A stretch of 64,000 nucleotides of DNA from Chinchilla lanigera (GCF_000276665.1 NW_004955446.1:7007986-7071985), one strand, 5' to 3'. Positions 39,452 to 53,110 are shown, counted from the stretch's first letter. Numbers and translations are program-made. The notes: a model not told the origin generated them from the letters alone.

Positions 39452-42005
39452 TCAACAGGGTCCATGTAGTCATGGGTCAAAATCAGAGAGATCTAGCTTT
39501 TTCTCTTGCAAAGGTTATCTTTGCAAGAGAAAGCATGAAATTGGAGTAAGCCGAATTTCAACAACTACTGTCACTACACTTGGTTGTTTTGTCACCAGGT
39601 CAAAGTCTGAGAAATAGCCTAAGACCAGTTATTAACTCACTCAAGCAAGTTAATGTCAGGAGGCATCAATATTTTACTACAGAGGGTTCTATTCTAAATT
39701 TAGCATTGTACCTTCCCCTTAAAGTATATAAGAGAAAGTTATTTAATCATTCTTTGCCACATCTCTAAGACTGACTATTGAAAAGCCTTTGGAAGACAGT
39801 GATTATTAAGTACTACATTTTTAATGTCAGATTCTTTCATCCCAGAAACGTGTTTGCAGAAAGCCAGCACATAACACAGTAAATACCACACCGCTCTGGT
39901 TGAGCAGGGTGTGTCCAGTATGCTCCTCCTCCACTTGCTTTCCTACAAGCTCTGCCGGATAGGATCTGAACACCTCGTCTAAGGACAACCACTTCTCCAT
40001 GCCTTGGGCTTCCTTCCCCGTGAGCCTACCTAAGCTTAAGTTATCGATGGTAACATCTGGGAAGCACTTTGCTTGGAGTCAGCACACACCTAGAGCCACC
40101 TACGTGAGCTGCTGCCTTTAGCTTCCCCTTCTTTCACTTCAGCTCCTGGCACCTCAAATGTCCTGCGGAACCTCTGGGAATCCAGATGGTTTAAAATGAG
40201 GCTTCTCAGACCTTAAATTTTGTATACTGCCACTGGAGGGTAAGAATGGTGAAAGGACAATTGCCTAGGCCCTTCTTCATCATCTCCACCTAGATCGTAC
40301 TCTAGAGCAGCAATCTAGCAAGGAGACTTCCCTTGCCAGTTCCCTCCCGTGGCTGTTTCTTGAGAGGAAGTACAGTACTAACTCTTAGGAAGTAAGAAAG
40401 GCCAGATAAGAACTTTTCCAGAAATTATCTTGAGGAGAAAATGACACATTATGCCAATCTGAGATTTCCATTAGCCACTAATGTGAGAAGATTATTTACT
40501 ACAATAGACTCATGTTAGAAGACAGATAACATAGAACAAAGGAACTGAAGCCCATTCTTGGTACACAGACTGGCTCTGGCACACCTCATAAAAAAGGTAA
40601 CTATGAAGTATACTAAGATGAGCCTTAGGGTATCCCTTAGCCAAGTCTCCATGGTCTATAAATAGAACAAAGTTTTATAAAAACACACAAATTGTCTACA
40701 TTTGTTACAAATTATCTAATTGTATCCCTAAATAATTTAGACAATGAGTATCACTAAGAATCTCCTATTGGCTAGGAAACAGAATGTAATCTAACTGTAA
40801 AGATCTCTGTTAGTCTTAATCTATTTTCTATTACTACATTAAAATTTTTTTCTTTTTATTTCTGCCCTTTCCTGTGCAGGGTACTGACTGGACTATTAAA
40901 AACCCTGGAAGATGCAGCTGAGAGAGGAGGATAGGCAATATCACTACACAGGGGTACTTATGACAGGTTTGCTCACAGAGAAATTCACATTCTCTAGTTT
41001 GGCTAACTTCTGACTCAAACTAGAAACTGCTCTGCCTACATAAAGCAGCAGAGAATATACTCCTTTCCCATCTCCACAGCAGTGTACAACTGAGGCTTCT
41101 GACCCAAGAATCCAGAGTTCTCAGTTTCAAGAGAGAGAAAGCAGGAGGACTACAGAAACAGCAAGAACCGGGCCTTGGTAATGAGGAGTCAGCAGCAGAC
41201 AGGCAATCTGAGAGCTCTGCTGGAGGGAGGCGAAGACTGTATGGAGATAGAGCTCTCTGAAAAACAGAAACAGAAACTGGGGCAGGACTGCACCCCCATG
41301 CTAGAGCAGGACAGCCATGTGCAGGAAGGGGCTGCAAAACCCACAGACCTTGTGAGATCATTAAGTGCTGCCAACTCTATTATCATTAGGGCAGGGTGTG
41401 GCCAGGGCAAAGACAGTGAGCTAAAGGTCCTTACTGGCTCGTTTCCAAAGGGCCCTAGAGAACGAGATCAAAACCTTGCTTCATCCCGTCTGTGCCATGC
41501 ATTATCTGTATTTATGACAAGCTGAAGTTATGATATAATCTCAGCAGCACATATTTGGCTATTTTCCATCACTGTGTTTGTTTTCTCAAAGAACCTGCAG
41601 TTGAAAGGCCCTGTATAGAGATGCAGATGGGCGAGTACACTGGACTGGGAAAACTCAGCTACCTACTGCAACCAGGATGGTGGCACCACAAGTAGGTAGA
41701 CAGACCAGGCAGTTTTTCCACGGCCACCTAGGCAAGTATACTCTGCCTCTGCTGTGCACGGAAAGACCATGTGCGAGAGGCATTTAACAATCATTTAAAA
41801 TAAACTGATGATACTGTCTAGTTTGGTGGTGAAGTTTCTGAAGTCCTTGACACCTGGGATCAAATTCTTGTTTTGGTACTATGACTTCAGACAAATTCTC
41901 TAGACTCCTTCACTTAGTTTTCTTGCCTATAAAATTAGTTTTAGTATTTGTCCCCTGTTCCTACAGCCTAGGATTGCTTTAAGTATTAAATAAATTAAGG
42001 CATGT
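39452..42005. other. Intron 4 interior; short hairpin and MIR-like piece
   Basis: A perfect 14-bp inverted repeat with a 5-base loop lies at 39,500-39,532. A diverged inverted MIR-like segment is at about 41,840-41,945. The 40,900-41,500 stretch is GC-richer with open frames on both strands but no recognisable protein. Confidence 0.5.
41840..41945 (-). mobile_element. MIR-like fragment (inverted)
   Basis: 'tgacacctgggatcaaattc', 'ttgttttggtactatgactt' and 'ttagttttcttgcctataaa' follow the inverted MIR layout (cctggattcaaatcc... ctcagtttcctcatctgtaaa). Confidence 0.55.
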
Positions 42006-42171
42006 AGCTAGGCGTGGTTGCACATGCCTGCAATCCCAGAATATGGGAGGCTGAGACAACAGGATCGTCACAAGTTCAGGGATAGCCTGGGTTACATAGT
42101 GAGTTTGAGGCCAGCCTGAACTACATAGTGAGACCCTGTCTCAAAACAGCAAAACAAAACAAAATAAAAAA
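42006..42171 (+). mobile_element. B1-type SINE with internal duplication
   Basis: 'gctaggcgtggttgcacatg', 'cctgcaatcccagaatatgg', 'gaggctgagacaacaggatc', then the paired modules 'agcctgggttacatagtgag' and 'agcctgaactacatagtgag', 'accctgtctcaaaa' and a CAAAA tail. Confidence 0.9.
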
Positions 42172-44930
42172 GTATGCAACTAGGTGCCTGACAGGATGAG
42201 GTTGGCAAGTGTATTATCTTGAGCACTTGGAATAAAATGAGAAATAAACCAAATCAAAAATATATATAGATCCTTTTAATGTCTACCTAGTCTCTCCCCC
42301 TCCTCTCCTTTTAAGTAATGGTGAAAATAATGTTAGACTAAAAATTTCCGAGATAGTATTTTTGACAATTAATTTCAAGCCCATGTACCCCCTCTACCAA
42401 ACTCACCCCTGTTTTGTTCACATTGTCTCTTCTCTCTGGAGTATTAGAACTGGATCTCACCTGCATGCACATCTCATAAAACCGTATTAAGTTTAGTCTG
42501 TACATATGTTGGTACTAATTTGCAATGTAATTTATAATGAAATTACTTTATCAAAATTTCAACTCATTATGAGTGTTTTCATGTCACATCTGCTACCATT
42601 TTCATCTCTGTACTCCCTCTATATTATCAGTACCACCACCAACACTATAGTCACATATCAAACGTATCTGTTCCTGTGGACACAGCAAGGGATTAATACA
42701 TACTGATGGAAAGAAAGACCACCGTAAGGCTACTGGAAAGAAAGGTAAGCAGGTGTCAACACTGGCAGATAGTGGTAAAGCTGTATTGTCCTCTTGACCA
42801 GAGGAAGACAAACTGGTAGGTGGCAAGCAATCCCTGATACGTGGGACTGCATTCTACACTGACAGCTATCTCAAAGTTCCCGATCCCATATTGACAGCTG
42901 GCTGCTGCAAGGGAGTTCTAGGAATTGCCGTTTTCCCTTCTTCACTAGCAAAGAGCTAACTCCTCACAGGGCAAACCACTTTGGAATGCTCTCTAGTTCT
43001 CAGAAGCAGTTACTCCTTAGCCATTCATGAACCACCAATAATTTAAAAGGTGGTAAGCTTAAATTGGAATTTACCATGGGAACTAAAGGGCTCAAAACAG
43101 TAGGGGGAGTTATCTGAGAAACGTGCAATGGTGTTCCTCAGGGATTTCTTCACAATTATCTCAATAGCAGAACCTTTAGAAATTTATTTCTGGCTATGCA
43201 CAAAGACTCTCCTAAAGTATCATTCTGAATATGAGTTATGCTATGTTTTCTGCTTTATTCAAAAGTAATGTTTTTCAAATAAAGTAATAATTTTTAAAAT
43301 TATGCATATTTGTAATACAGAATAGTGAACTAGTGCATGGTACTTGTGTCTGGCATGCTAGACAGGACACGATTCTGGGTTCTTAGAGCAGGTAATTTTT
43401 CAGATTTTGAAATAAATGTGGTCCTACTGAATGTTGTTACACATCCTGATTCTGAGTGCCCCAAACCTGTACACCACGCAACCTGGAACCCTAATCTGGG
43501 ACACGATAGCTGCTGCTTCATTACAAGTGGTCAAACGAACCTTACAATGAAATTCAAACAAGGAAAAACATCCGACTACAGCAATTTTTGCTCACTTCTC
43601 AAGTGTGAAGAGTTAAAGAGAACTGCGAGACACCATGTTGTTCTTATGCGCTGAGCATGCACAGCACAGTGCAGCACAGCCTCCGCCGCAGCGGCAGCCC
43701 ATCCTCTCCCTGGAAACAGGATTTAGCTACAAAGCAAAGCACATAACTCAGCTCAGAGAGAAAGTTAAGTGTTTAAAACTTGAGGAACACCATATAATAC
43801 TTAAAGTCAAAATTTAAGATTTTTTTCCTGGTGATAAAACTGTAATTAAATCTTATTTAACTGTTTCCTCTAATGACATCCATTTTAATTAGGTTTTAAT
43901 AGACTGCCAGCCACAACATATAGTTTTATGAAGCAAAGTAAAATTACAGTCTAGGAAGACATTTAAGGAGAGACCCATCAACGCAGATGAGAGGCTAGAA
44001 TCTATCCCTAAAGACCCCCCACAGTAATTAAGTGTGCTGAACAGACAGCCATTCGGGCTAACAGTAGGTGTGCTCACCACCAATCAGCCCTGGGTTGTTC
44101 TTTGAAATCCAAGAGTTATTTCTGGGATCTGCCTTCCAGAAAATACACATGTCACTGAAAGACTGCGACTGTAGGGGTGTCCCTACGGTTTCCACCAAAT
44201 GCGCAGCCTCTACCCTACTACAACAGGGTTTTCTGTCTTAAGCTTGTAATGTATACTTTTTCTTGTAATGGGTTATGACATAATATTATTCATCTTAAGA
44301 ACACCATCATATGTTTGGGAAAGTGAGCATCACGTACAGAAAGTAAAATTAATATCTGAAAAAACTGATTCATGTACAAGATAAATGCATCTCCAATTGT
44401 AATGCATTAAACAAGATCTTAATAGCATGCATCTGTATCTATTTCATACTCTATTATGAAAACCAGGGACTAAATAAAAATTAGCTCAGACCAAATGAGT
44501 ATCACAGGCACTTACATTAAAAAAAAAAAAGAAAAGAATAATCAGTCTCTGTATTAGCTGGAGGATGAAGGGAGAGATGGGCCTGTAGTTACGATAAATA
44601 CATTTGAATATATTTATTTGAAAGGAAAAAAGTTAAAATGAATTTGTTCTTTTTAAAATAAGTTTTGAAATATCAACAACTTAAAATTTTCATAAATCGC
44701 ATACAGTGAGAATGTTAGAAAGAGATATCTGGCCCTATGAAAAAGATTTTGTCATTTTTGGGCTGACGATCTGATGGCTCTATATCCCTCTGCCAAGAAG
44801 CAGAGTTACTTGGCTAAGACACTCTCCCTTATACACTGCCATCAGATGAAGGCTTCCATGCCAGGAATCTTTTTTTTTTCCTAAAGTGTTGGCCACTGCC
44901 AGAAATGGACCCATCGAATCTACCGGTGCT
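42172..44930. other. Intron 4 interior without recognised elements
   Basis: No repeat is recognised. A stretch at about 43,320-43,700 carries overlapping open frames on both strands and a CpG/CAG-rich end ('cctccgccgcagcggcagcc'); it is not recognised as an exon because no fitting splice sites were found. Confidence 0.5.
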
Positions 44931-45600
44931 AAGGAGTTAAGCATCTGAGATTTAATTTAACAGTTTCAGCTTTATTAAACTGTCACAGAGCAGCCCCACT
45001 TTGATAACAGTAGCTGCTCCAATTATGGCTTGGTTTAGGGTTGACAAGTATAATGATTCATTCGTGGCACATGAGAAGCAATAAAAGGTTGTTTTGCATT
45101 ACAGCTTTAAAAATGTGGGCACTTTTTTCATTTAATTTGTCACTTAGCTTTTGCTAAGAGGACATTTAAATTGCAGTAAAAGGCAAATGGGGCTTTTAGT
45201 TTAAATGTAATCCCCATATTTAAATGATCTGTAATGGTGCAGTGTTGGAGTGGGAACACTATTGTCTCACAGTGGGTCCTGATGGTGACATGTGACATTT
45301 GTATTCAAGTCCTGTATTTCCATGTGGCTAAAGGGCTTCCAATTTCATTTCACAGCCAGAAGCCTGCAGAAAACACCAATTAACTTGCAGATCCCATTTG
45401 CCGACAAAACTCAGCCTCTTCTCAATGTCTGGCATCTGGCAGTGCTCAGCATTTAATTCCAAAGCAGAGCCTTGGAGCAATGTGAGCCCTGTGTAGGGGC
45501 ACAAAGTCAAATTCCCCCATTTTATTAAGAAGCAAAAGCCTTTCCTTTGTAGTCTAGAAGGAACTTTCAGTTAATTTTTTGGTGAATGAATATTAACATA
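44931..45600. promoter_or_regulatory. Candidate conserved non-coding element in intron 4
   Basis: A continuous, repeat-free stretch of about 670 bp with dense AT-core motifs (ccaattatgg near 45,020, caattaact near 45,377, tttaattt repeats, gcaataaaagg near 45,080), a direct double 'tgacatgtgacat' and long low-redundancy sequence typical of developmental enhancers. No open frame explains it. Conservation cannot be tested here, so this is an inference from composition and motif density. Confidence 0.35.
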
Positions 45601-46389
45601 TGATAACGACTGTTACTTCTATGGGGATTCTTCATAGAACTTAGGTCCCATTAAAATGGCAAGTGACCTCTGTTTGCCATTACAGTACACAGGAGAATTT
45701 CTAACAGTTTAATAATGATGGGGGAGGTGCAAGACAAGAAATTGTATTCTTCATCCTAGTCTGAAATCAAGAACTTGTATAAAGCCTGGTTCTTAATTAA
45801 AAAGTAGTCCTTGGAGGGCATAACTGGAGTCAGCTGGTAAAAACTTCTACCCAATGAGCAGTGACGCTTTGGATTAAGGATTGAGGTACATAATGTTCAA
45901 GACCCTCTTGGTAAAAAGAGATATGACAATGGATTAAATGTGAACTCTGAAAATTTTGACTATGTCACTTGTTCTGGTTTTGGTAACCAAAATATTCAAG
46001 TAGTATTTTCCAAATCAGTTTTTTATAATTCTATGTTTTCTAAGCACTAAAGCTCTTTTTTTTTTCCTTACATGGTCCCTTTTCATTGTAGTTCTTCATG
46101 CTGGTCTTTTCTATCTTTATAAACCAACTAGTCAATTCAACATGTACTACAGAGTTACAAAACTGAAGAGGATTTACTTGAAAAAGTAAATCATTCCATA
46201 TGCTATGAAAATATTTATTAAAACTATGCAATACTCTCACATTATTTAACAATATACTGTGGCCCCAAACACCATTCCAACCACAGAAATAATAGACTAT
46301 AGCTATGAATTAATTTAAATTCTGACTGAGAGAACCATTATTTCAGGAGACCTGTATAATTTGTGTTTTACAATACTTTTTCTTAATGC

Positions 46390-46490
46390 AAGGAAAAAAC
46401 ATTAGCAAATATTTACTCTTTGGCAAATGCAAATCTAAGTCTCCTAACCTCCCTGGACTTCAGTTTCCTCATCCATAAAACAGTTCATCT
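46390..46490 (-). mobile_element. MIR fragment (inverted)
   Basis: 'gcaaatctaagtctcctaac' and 'ctccctggacttcagtttcc' with 'tcatccataaaacag' is the inverted MIR core. Confidence 0.7.
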
Positions 46491-46977
46491 CAAAAGTCCC
46501 AGATTCCAGTTATGATCATACAGTACCTTTACAGACAACAGCTTCTCTTGGTCTAGACCTGGGACCAACAAGCAGTCCGTTCTGAGGACCAACAGTTCAC
46601 CTAACTCTGTGGCAGCCAAAAATAAAATGAGTATCAAAATACTACAGAGGACTCCAAATTTTAGATGAATTGATTACAATATTAATTTGGAAACAAATGA
46701 CTAGCACTATAAAATTAAAGTAGGTTAAAATAATACCTTCTTCCCCCATGTATTTAAAGGTAGCTACCCACACTTACTTTCCTCAAGTAACTCCCCCCAA
46801 ATCTTGCCCACAGTTTTCTGCAGATGCTAGCTCAAGTGCGCATTCTTCCTGTTCTTCTAACCAGTGAATACTGGCAACAAGTTCATGGAGAGCAGCAGTG
46901 CTCAGCAACGCTGCAACCATACTCTTAAAACATTCAACTTTGGCCTTTTTCCATGTACAACTCAATGGTAATTTTTA

Positions 46978-47172
<195 letters not shown>

Positions 47173-47246
47173 TCAAAAAAACAAAAACAAACCAACCCCC
47201 CCATCAAAATAGCAATGCAAGAGACAAACCATTTTTACCTTTTCTT

Positions 47247-47288
47247 GTGTGTGTGTGAGAGAGAGAGACAGAGAGACAGAGAGAGAGA
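47247..47288. repeat. (GT)n(GA)n microsatellite
   Basis: 'tgtgtgtgtgtgagagagag' followed by 'acagagagacagagagagag'. In the ZSWIM6 transcript this reads as a CU-rich then CA repeat shortly upstream of the exon 4 acceptor. Confidence 0.93.
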
Positions 47289-48057
47289 ATGGTTCACATC
47301 AACTCCTTTAAGCAAACGGAAGTAGTTAAAATGTGATCTCTATCCTAAATTGCAATTTAATCAGAGAAATGACCACTGATTCTGTTTAAAAACTGTATGA
47401 GGAAAGTTTCTCTTACTTTCCTATTCCAAAAATTTTTTGGTTGTTTTACATATATGATTAAGGTAAATGATTAAACTGTGTTTCATCTGTCTGGTGTAAA
47501 CAAATTTTTTGAGGCCTCCATCAAAGTACTACTCTTATCTAAACTAAGTACATTTTGTGGTCAAGTTTATATTGCAACAACACAGATGATGAGGTCCTCT
47601 TTTAAAGTAACATGATAATGTTATGGCTTTTTTGAGTCATAATTTCATATACCATATAATTCATCAACTTAAACTACACAGTTAATGATTTTTACTATAT
47701 TCACAGAGTTGTACAAAAAGCCATTTATTTTTTAGATAGATTAGTAATTTTAAAGCCTCTTGCCATAGTTTTTAAATATAAAGACCAGTATACAGTTGTC
47801 CCTCAATCATGGGGAATGAGTCTTAGAACCTCCTGGAAATACCAAAACCTGCCCAGATCCAAGTTTCTTCCATAAAATGGCACAGTATTGCACATAACCT
47901 CTGCACATCTTCCCATCTTTTAATCTCCACATTACAGCACTTATAATACCTTCCACTATTGGTTACACTGTATGGTCTGGGGGATAATGTCAAGAAAAAA
48001 AAGTCTGCATATATTCAGTACAGATACAACTATAACTGTAGGCCTAGCTATATTTTC

Positions 48058-48154
48058 TTTTTTTTGTTGTTTTTTTTTCGGTACTGGGAATCTGACTCAC
48101 GACCTCACGCTTGCCAAGCAGACACTGTGCCACTGAGCTAAATCCCCAGCCCCA
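48058..48154 (-). mobile_element. ID SINE with perfect 15-bp target duplication
   Basis: Inverted ID: T-rich tail, 'cggtactgggaatctgactc', 'acgacctcacgcttgccaag' and 'cactgagctaaatccccagc'. The duplication cctagctatattttc is identical at 48,043-48,057 and 48,155-48,169. Confidence 0.96.
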
Positions 48155-48894
48155 CCTAGCTATATTTTCAATCTGCTAATGCAGACCCTGTGGATCCAAA
48201 GGGCCACATACATTCACTCAGATAGTAATGTTCTGAAACGGTAAAAGGAAACTGTCCAGAGTGTAGGTTCAAGAACTCTCTTGCTCTGTATGAATGATCC
48301 ACAAAACAGGACAAGCACTGACTTAATAAATTAACTTGGCCTTTTAAACTAGAACTTCAAGTTCTACCCTTTTCTCCTGTGCTTCACAATCCAGATGAAA
48401 GAAGAGATAAAGAAAGGTAAGTCTGTAGGAAACACTAAATGAATCCATCCATTCCCAAAGCATGTATATATTGTGTATTCGACAAATAAGAATCTTAACT
48501 GAACACCAGTTGTCACTTTAAGAAATCACTGGAGCAAGGTCCTAAACTGGACATAGAGGAGGAAGGGATTCCACTTTTCAGGTTCCTCCCTATGTGAAAG
48601 GTAAGTAAAGGTGGAAATGGCAGATCAGCAAAAAAGCTGCCTAAATGTGAGAGATCAAAGATCCTGCCTCAGACCTTGACCCTAACAAACACTAGGAACT
48701 CCCTCACTTGCTTTAGGAAAAGCCCTTCAAAGAATTCAAAAGCATTTCTACCATGAATCACAGAGGTTGTATTCTCAAAGGGTTATTTCTGTAATGGTAA
48801 AAAATTTATTCCCAATGTGGAAGCTCTAAAAAATCATGAACAGGTAAAACCTGGGAGGAGCCCAGGAAGTTGGCATTTACTGCCTATCATACTA

Positions 48895-49075
48895 AAGAGT
48901 TATATTTACACTTATGGCTATTATTCAATCTTCAAACAACTATGTAAAGGAGGTCAGATTATAATCCCTATTTACAAATTATAAAGCCAAGGTTCAGAGA
49001 AGTAACTAGCCTAAAGAGTAAGGGTAATAGCTAGAATCAGAGTTCAAACCCAGATCTGTTTTAACTCCAGAAGTT
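48895..49075 (+). mobile_element. MIR SINE fragment
   Basis: 'attcaatcttcaaacaacta', 'tataatccctatttacaaat', 'ccaaggttcagagaagtaac' and 'cagagttcaaacccagatct' match the MIR layout nearly end to end. Confidence 0.8.
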
Positions 49076-49959
49076 ATGCCATTTCCAAAATTAGATGTCA
49101 CTTCTACTTCACATGGCATACACCATGTATACATAATACATAGGGGAAAAATAAATACAGATCAGTATAATACACTTTTTACATTTTTCCACTTGGCCAG
49201 TATTGACATTAGAACATATAAATATGTATTTTAATACTTCCTGCATGTCTAAATATATATTACATTTTACATTATAAGTTTATGAATGGGTTTGAATTGA
49301 TACTTATTTTTCTGATAAATTTCTAACCTACTGCTCAGCAATAGTAATAAAATAAATGGTTTACTGTAATGTATATAAACTAGAACTCTACTAAACTCAA
49401 GTACATCTATAACCTACATGTAATAAACTTTCAGACTGTTGACTCTGATGAATTACATGAATTTGAAGTGTCTGTGGATTATTAAAGAAATGATCAAATC
49501 ATGTATGAAGTAGTTTTAGAGTTAAATGTTATTCATTTCTTGGAAAATTGGAAATCTACATATGGCCTACGGGATAAATATTTATTAAAAACACACTATT
49601 TTCTGGCTATACTAAATAATAGAAGTCATCCTAATTCTACAACTTTTAATCACTATAAATGTTAGTTAATATTTAATGGAAGTATCAGTGAACACAGTTA
49701 TCTATTCTCCTACCTATTTTAATATATTATCCTTAATGATGGCAGTACCTCCAGTGAAAATATATTGTTTTAGTATTACTTAAAAGGCATTTTACCCTGT
49801 ATTTAGAAATGTCTACAGTACTAGAAATTCTGCATAAAGCAAGATACAGCTTCTACTTGCAAGCATGTGTGACCACCTGATTCTTAGCCATGAGTTTTGA
49901 GTAGTCAAACTGAATGCTACACGTCATCATTTAACATCACTATCAAAACAACTTTAGGA

Positions 49960-50075
49960 GGTATATACCATTAGTTAATTTTATAAATGAGGAACTTGAC
50001 TTAAATTTGCTAAAGTTCATACACTCAGTAAGATTAGAAACTTGATGTCTGTATGACTCTAAAATCCATGCTTTT
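49960..50075 (+). mobile_element. MIR-like fragment
   Basis: 'taattttataaatgaggaac', 'aagttcatacactcagtaag' and 'gtctgtatgactctaaaatc' correspond to the MIR 3' half. Confidence 0.6.
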
Positions 50076-50487
50076 GAAATTAACTTAAAGATGCTAACAT
50101 TATTAAACTAAATATTTAATGCATATTTTAAGGACTGTATTTTAAGTTATACTCCACCTGGGAAAACTAACTAGTAAAAGAAAAATCTGAAAAGATGCTA
50201 TGTTAAATAACATCAAGTCATTTATTTTGTTTTTACTACTCAAAGTAGTTTTTCTAAATTGTATAAATTATCATCACTTTACTAATAGGAAGTAAGAGAA
50301 AGAAAAATGTCCCATATATTTGTGTAGGGTCACTCAAGTAAACTAAAGCTTGTATTATAATACAAAAGTTTCTAGCTATTTGATTAATTGAAACTTTTTC
50401 TTTAATAAAACAGGCTTTATCATTTATAAAAATGATCTTTAGCAGTTTCTTTGTATATATAAATAATTCTTTAAAAATAAATAATCA

Positions 50488-50721
<234 letters not shown>

Positions 50722-50946
50722 TTACAGTTCTCTATTTTTACCTAAACATTTAAAAATACAATCTCAATTTTAATTATACACATAAATTTATGGTTGAAAA
50801 TAAATAGTAAAATCACTCTTACTTCCAAGACTTACAGATTTTTTGCTACGCTAAATGCAGATTACTCTAGAACTAAAATACTTCCATTTTTAAAGATTAG
50901 ATTTATCTTTAGAGATGAATTTATATGCTTTTTAAAAAGAATTCAA

Positions 50947-51033
50947 GGGCCAGAGATATAGCTCAGCGGCATAAGTGCTTGCCAGGCAAGCCTAAGGTCA
51001 TGAGTTTGATTCCCAGGACCAAAAAAAAAAAAA
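50947..51033 (+). mobile_element. ID-type SINE, older subfamily
   Basis: 'gggccagagatatagctcag', 'gcttgccaggcaagcctaag' and 'catgagtttgattcccagga' plus poly(A). The duplication aaaaagaattcaa flanks it (50,934-50,946 and 51,031-51,043). It differs from the other ID copies at several diagnostic positions. Confidence 0.92.
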
Positions 51034-51744
51034 AAGAATTCAAATGTCACAAAAAGTCTTATTATAAATATAGGATGTTTATAAAGTTCCACTGTGTAGG
51101 ACACACTAGAAAACTTTTTTAGAGACATTAGAAAAATACAGAAAAGTAAACTCAGCAAAGTAGTTCACTCTTTACTGTGTTGATTCACGAAGGCTTCATT
51201 GTTATCTACTGCTGGAGAGACTACATGCTGACATAAGTCTTTAGTTGCAGAAAACTAAAGATTAAAAAGGGAAATCAAGCCACATGGGAACAGGCAGTGC
51301 AGCTGTTGTACTAAACCAGGTTGTAGTATCACCTTGCCAAACTGCATAAATATTTTATTGCTGAAGTACACACAAAAGGTAACAGCTATGTAATAACCCA
51401 TATGTGTGTGCAAACTACCTTAGAAATACAAAAAAATTACCCAGATATTTAGGTAAAAATTAAATTTCATTAGTTGTTAAGAAAATAAAACACTATTTTA
51501 ATGTCCAAGATTGGTAAAAAATAGAAACAAATTAAACCTAAAAACCCTTCACTCCTCCCGGTTTCATCTCCTTGTCAATCCTAAAAAAGTACATTTGTAG
51601 GGGTAGTTTTATATTAAATTTTCTTGTCTTTTAATGGTCTAGTACAAACTCAACTGGCCAAGAAAATAATCACTAACATCTGCTTAGTACCAGGATCCAC
51701 TAGACCTTAGTAAAGGAAGGCTGCTAAGTTCCTTTCCTAAAAAA

Positions 51745-51850
51745 GCATTACATTCATTCATTCACTCAGCAGTTAGCACATTTACTGAGTGCCTGACTCA
51801 CCAGCTTGCTTCTCTGCTAGACTTGGGGATGGCATGGTACACGAAAACTA
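51745..51850 (+). mobile_element. L2/MIR-like fragment
   Basis: 'cattcattcattcactcagc' and 'acatttactgagtgcctgac' are the L2-type 'attcattcaacaaatatttactgagcgcc' signature; the remainder is too diverged to align by eye. Confidence 0.5.
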
Positions 51851-52165
51851 GACATAATTCCTCCTCTTACCAATTTAATTTAGTTTAATTCACAGGCTTT
51901 CAAACTTTTTTTTACTGAGAACCACAACAAAAAAACATTTTACCATCATGCCTACTACACTTATAGGTCTGTGTACTTATGTGGTTGGTTATTAATCTAA
52001 AGGAAGTTTGGTGGAAAAAAATAGAAATACCCCTACTACAAAAGAAGAGGTCTGTTAATCTGTATTCTGCCTCATGTTTAGAATGAGAGAAAAAACTTGT
52101 CACAGTCTTTTAAACTGATTCCATAACCTATGAAGGGTTGCAACCCACTATGTGAAAGACATTGC

Positions 52166-52240
52166 TCTAAGCTAGATATTGATCTAATAATCATAGCTAG
52201 ATATTGATCTAAGCTAGATATTGATCTAATAATCATATAT
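52166..52240. repeat. Short tandem duplication
   Basis: The unit 'gctagatattgatctaa' occurs three times, with an intervening 'taatcatag/taatcatat' after the first and third copies. Confidence 0.9.
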
Positions 52241-52704
52241 AAATATATAATAATAAGTGAAAGTTACTCTAAGGAATAGGTCAGAGATCTGGGAAGCTAC
52301 AGGAAAGAGCTGAGTTGGCTTGGGAATGCTGGAATAAAAGCATGTTTAGAAAAAAGGGCCCTGAGCTGAGGTCTGCCATATGCAGATTAGAAACTAATTG
52401 GGAGTTAACTAAACTCAGGAAAGAGAAGAGATAGATCTGCATATGAGGAGGAAAAAAACTATGGTATGTAGAGAAAATAAAAGTTCATATAACTCGTAAG
52501 TAGAGGATGAGAGCAGGAGCGCTGCAAGCTAATCCTGTAGCAACAAAGCAGGCGAGATTCAGAGGGCTTTCACTGGTAGAGAACTTAAGTTTCTTTCACC
52601 CTGAGAGTAATGAGTGGGAATTCATGACAAGGATATCTGAAATAAAAGAATGGAGTATTCTGGAACAGACAGTAAAAGATGTTTGCCCTAATATGCAGCA
52701 TTTC

Positions 52705-53110
52705 AACACTCCTACCATGAAATATTAATTGTGTAGCCATAAAAATGGGGAGATTTCCCCATGTACTACAGTGGAAAATGACCAAGATACACTGCTGAGT
52801 GAAAAATATCTAGGGGAAGAAAAAAATAGACACAAAATATACCACCTTTCGTAGTAATAATGAGGCTTCTGTGGGTGTTTTTTGTTGAGCTGCTGGTCTG
52901 GGGACGCTAGGCAAGTGCTCTAACACTAACAGTTTCAGCCCAATAATGTTAAAAGAACTTATGAACAGTATTTGTATGTCTTTATATACACAGAACACCT
53001 CTGGGAAGGTAAAATGGTAAAATGAGTATCCGAGGTACATGGGGGAAAGATTCTTCATTGAATTTTTTCATATTTTAAAATGTTTAGAACCATGTGAAAT
53101 ATATTTATGT
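52705..53110 (+). mobile_element. L1ME-type 3' end, interrupted by an ID remnant
   Basis: 'tgaaatattaattgtgtagc', 'aaatgaccaagatacactgc', 'tgagtgaaaaatatctaggg', then after the insertion 'cagtatttgtatgtctttat' and 'tgaattttttcatattttaa', resembling old L1ME/HAL1 3' UTRs. Confidence 0.6.
52874..52941 (-). mobile_element. Decayed ID-like SINE (inverted)
   Basis: 'gagctgctggtctggggacg', 'ctaggcaagtgctctaacac' and a shortened head at 'ttcagcccaa' show the ID order in reverse, heavily mutated. Confidence 0.5.

Noticed and set aside
43337..43817. Overlapping 105- and 60-codon frames on the plus strand, with an antisense partner
   Set aside because: No splice sites, no recognisable protein family and no known gene on this strand; likely chance openness in a less AT-rich patch.
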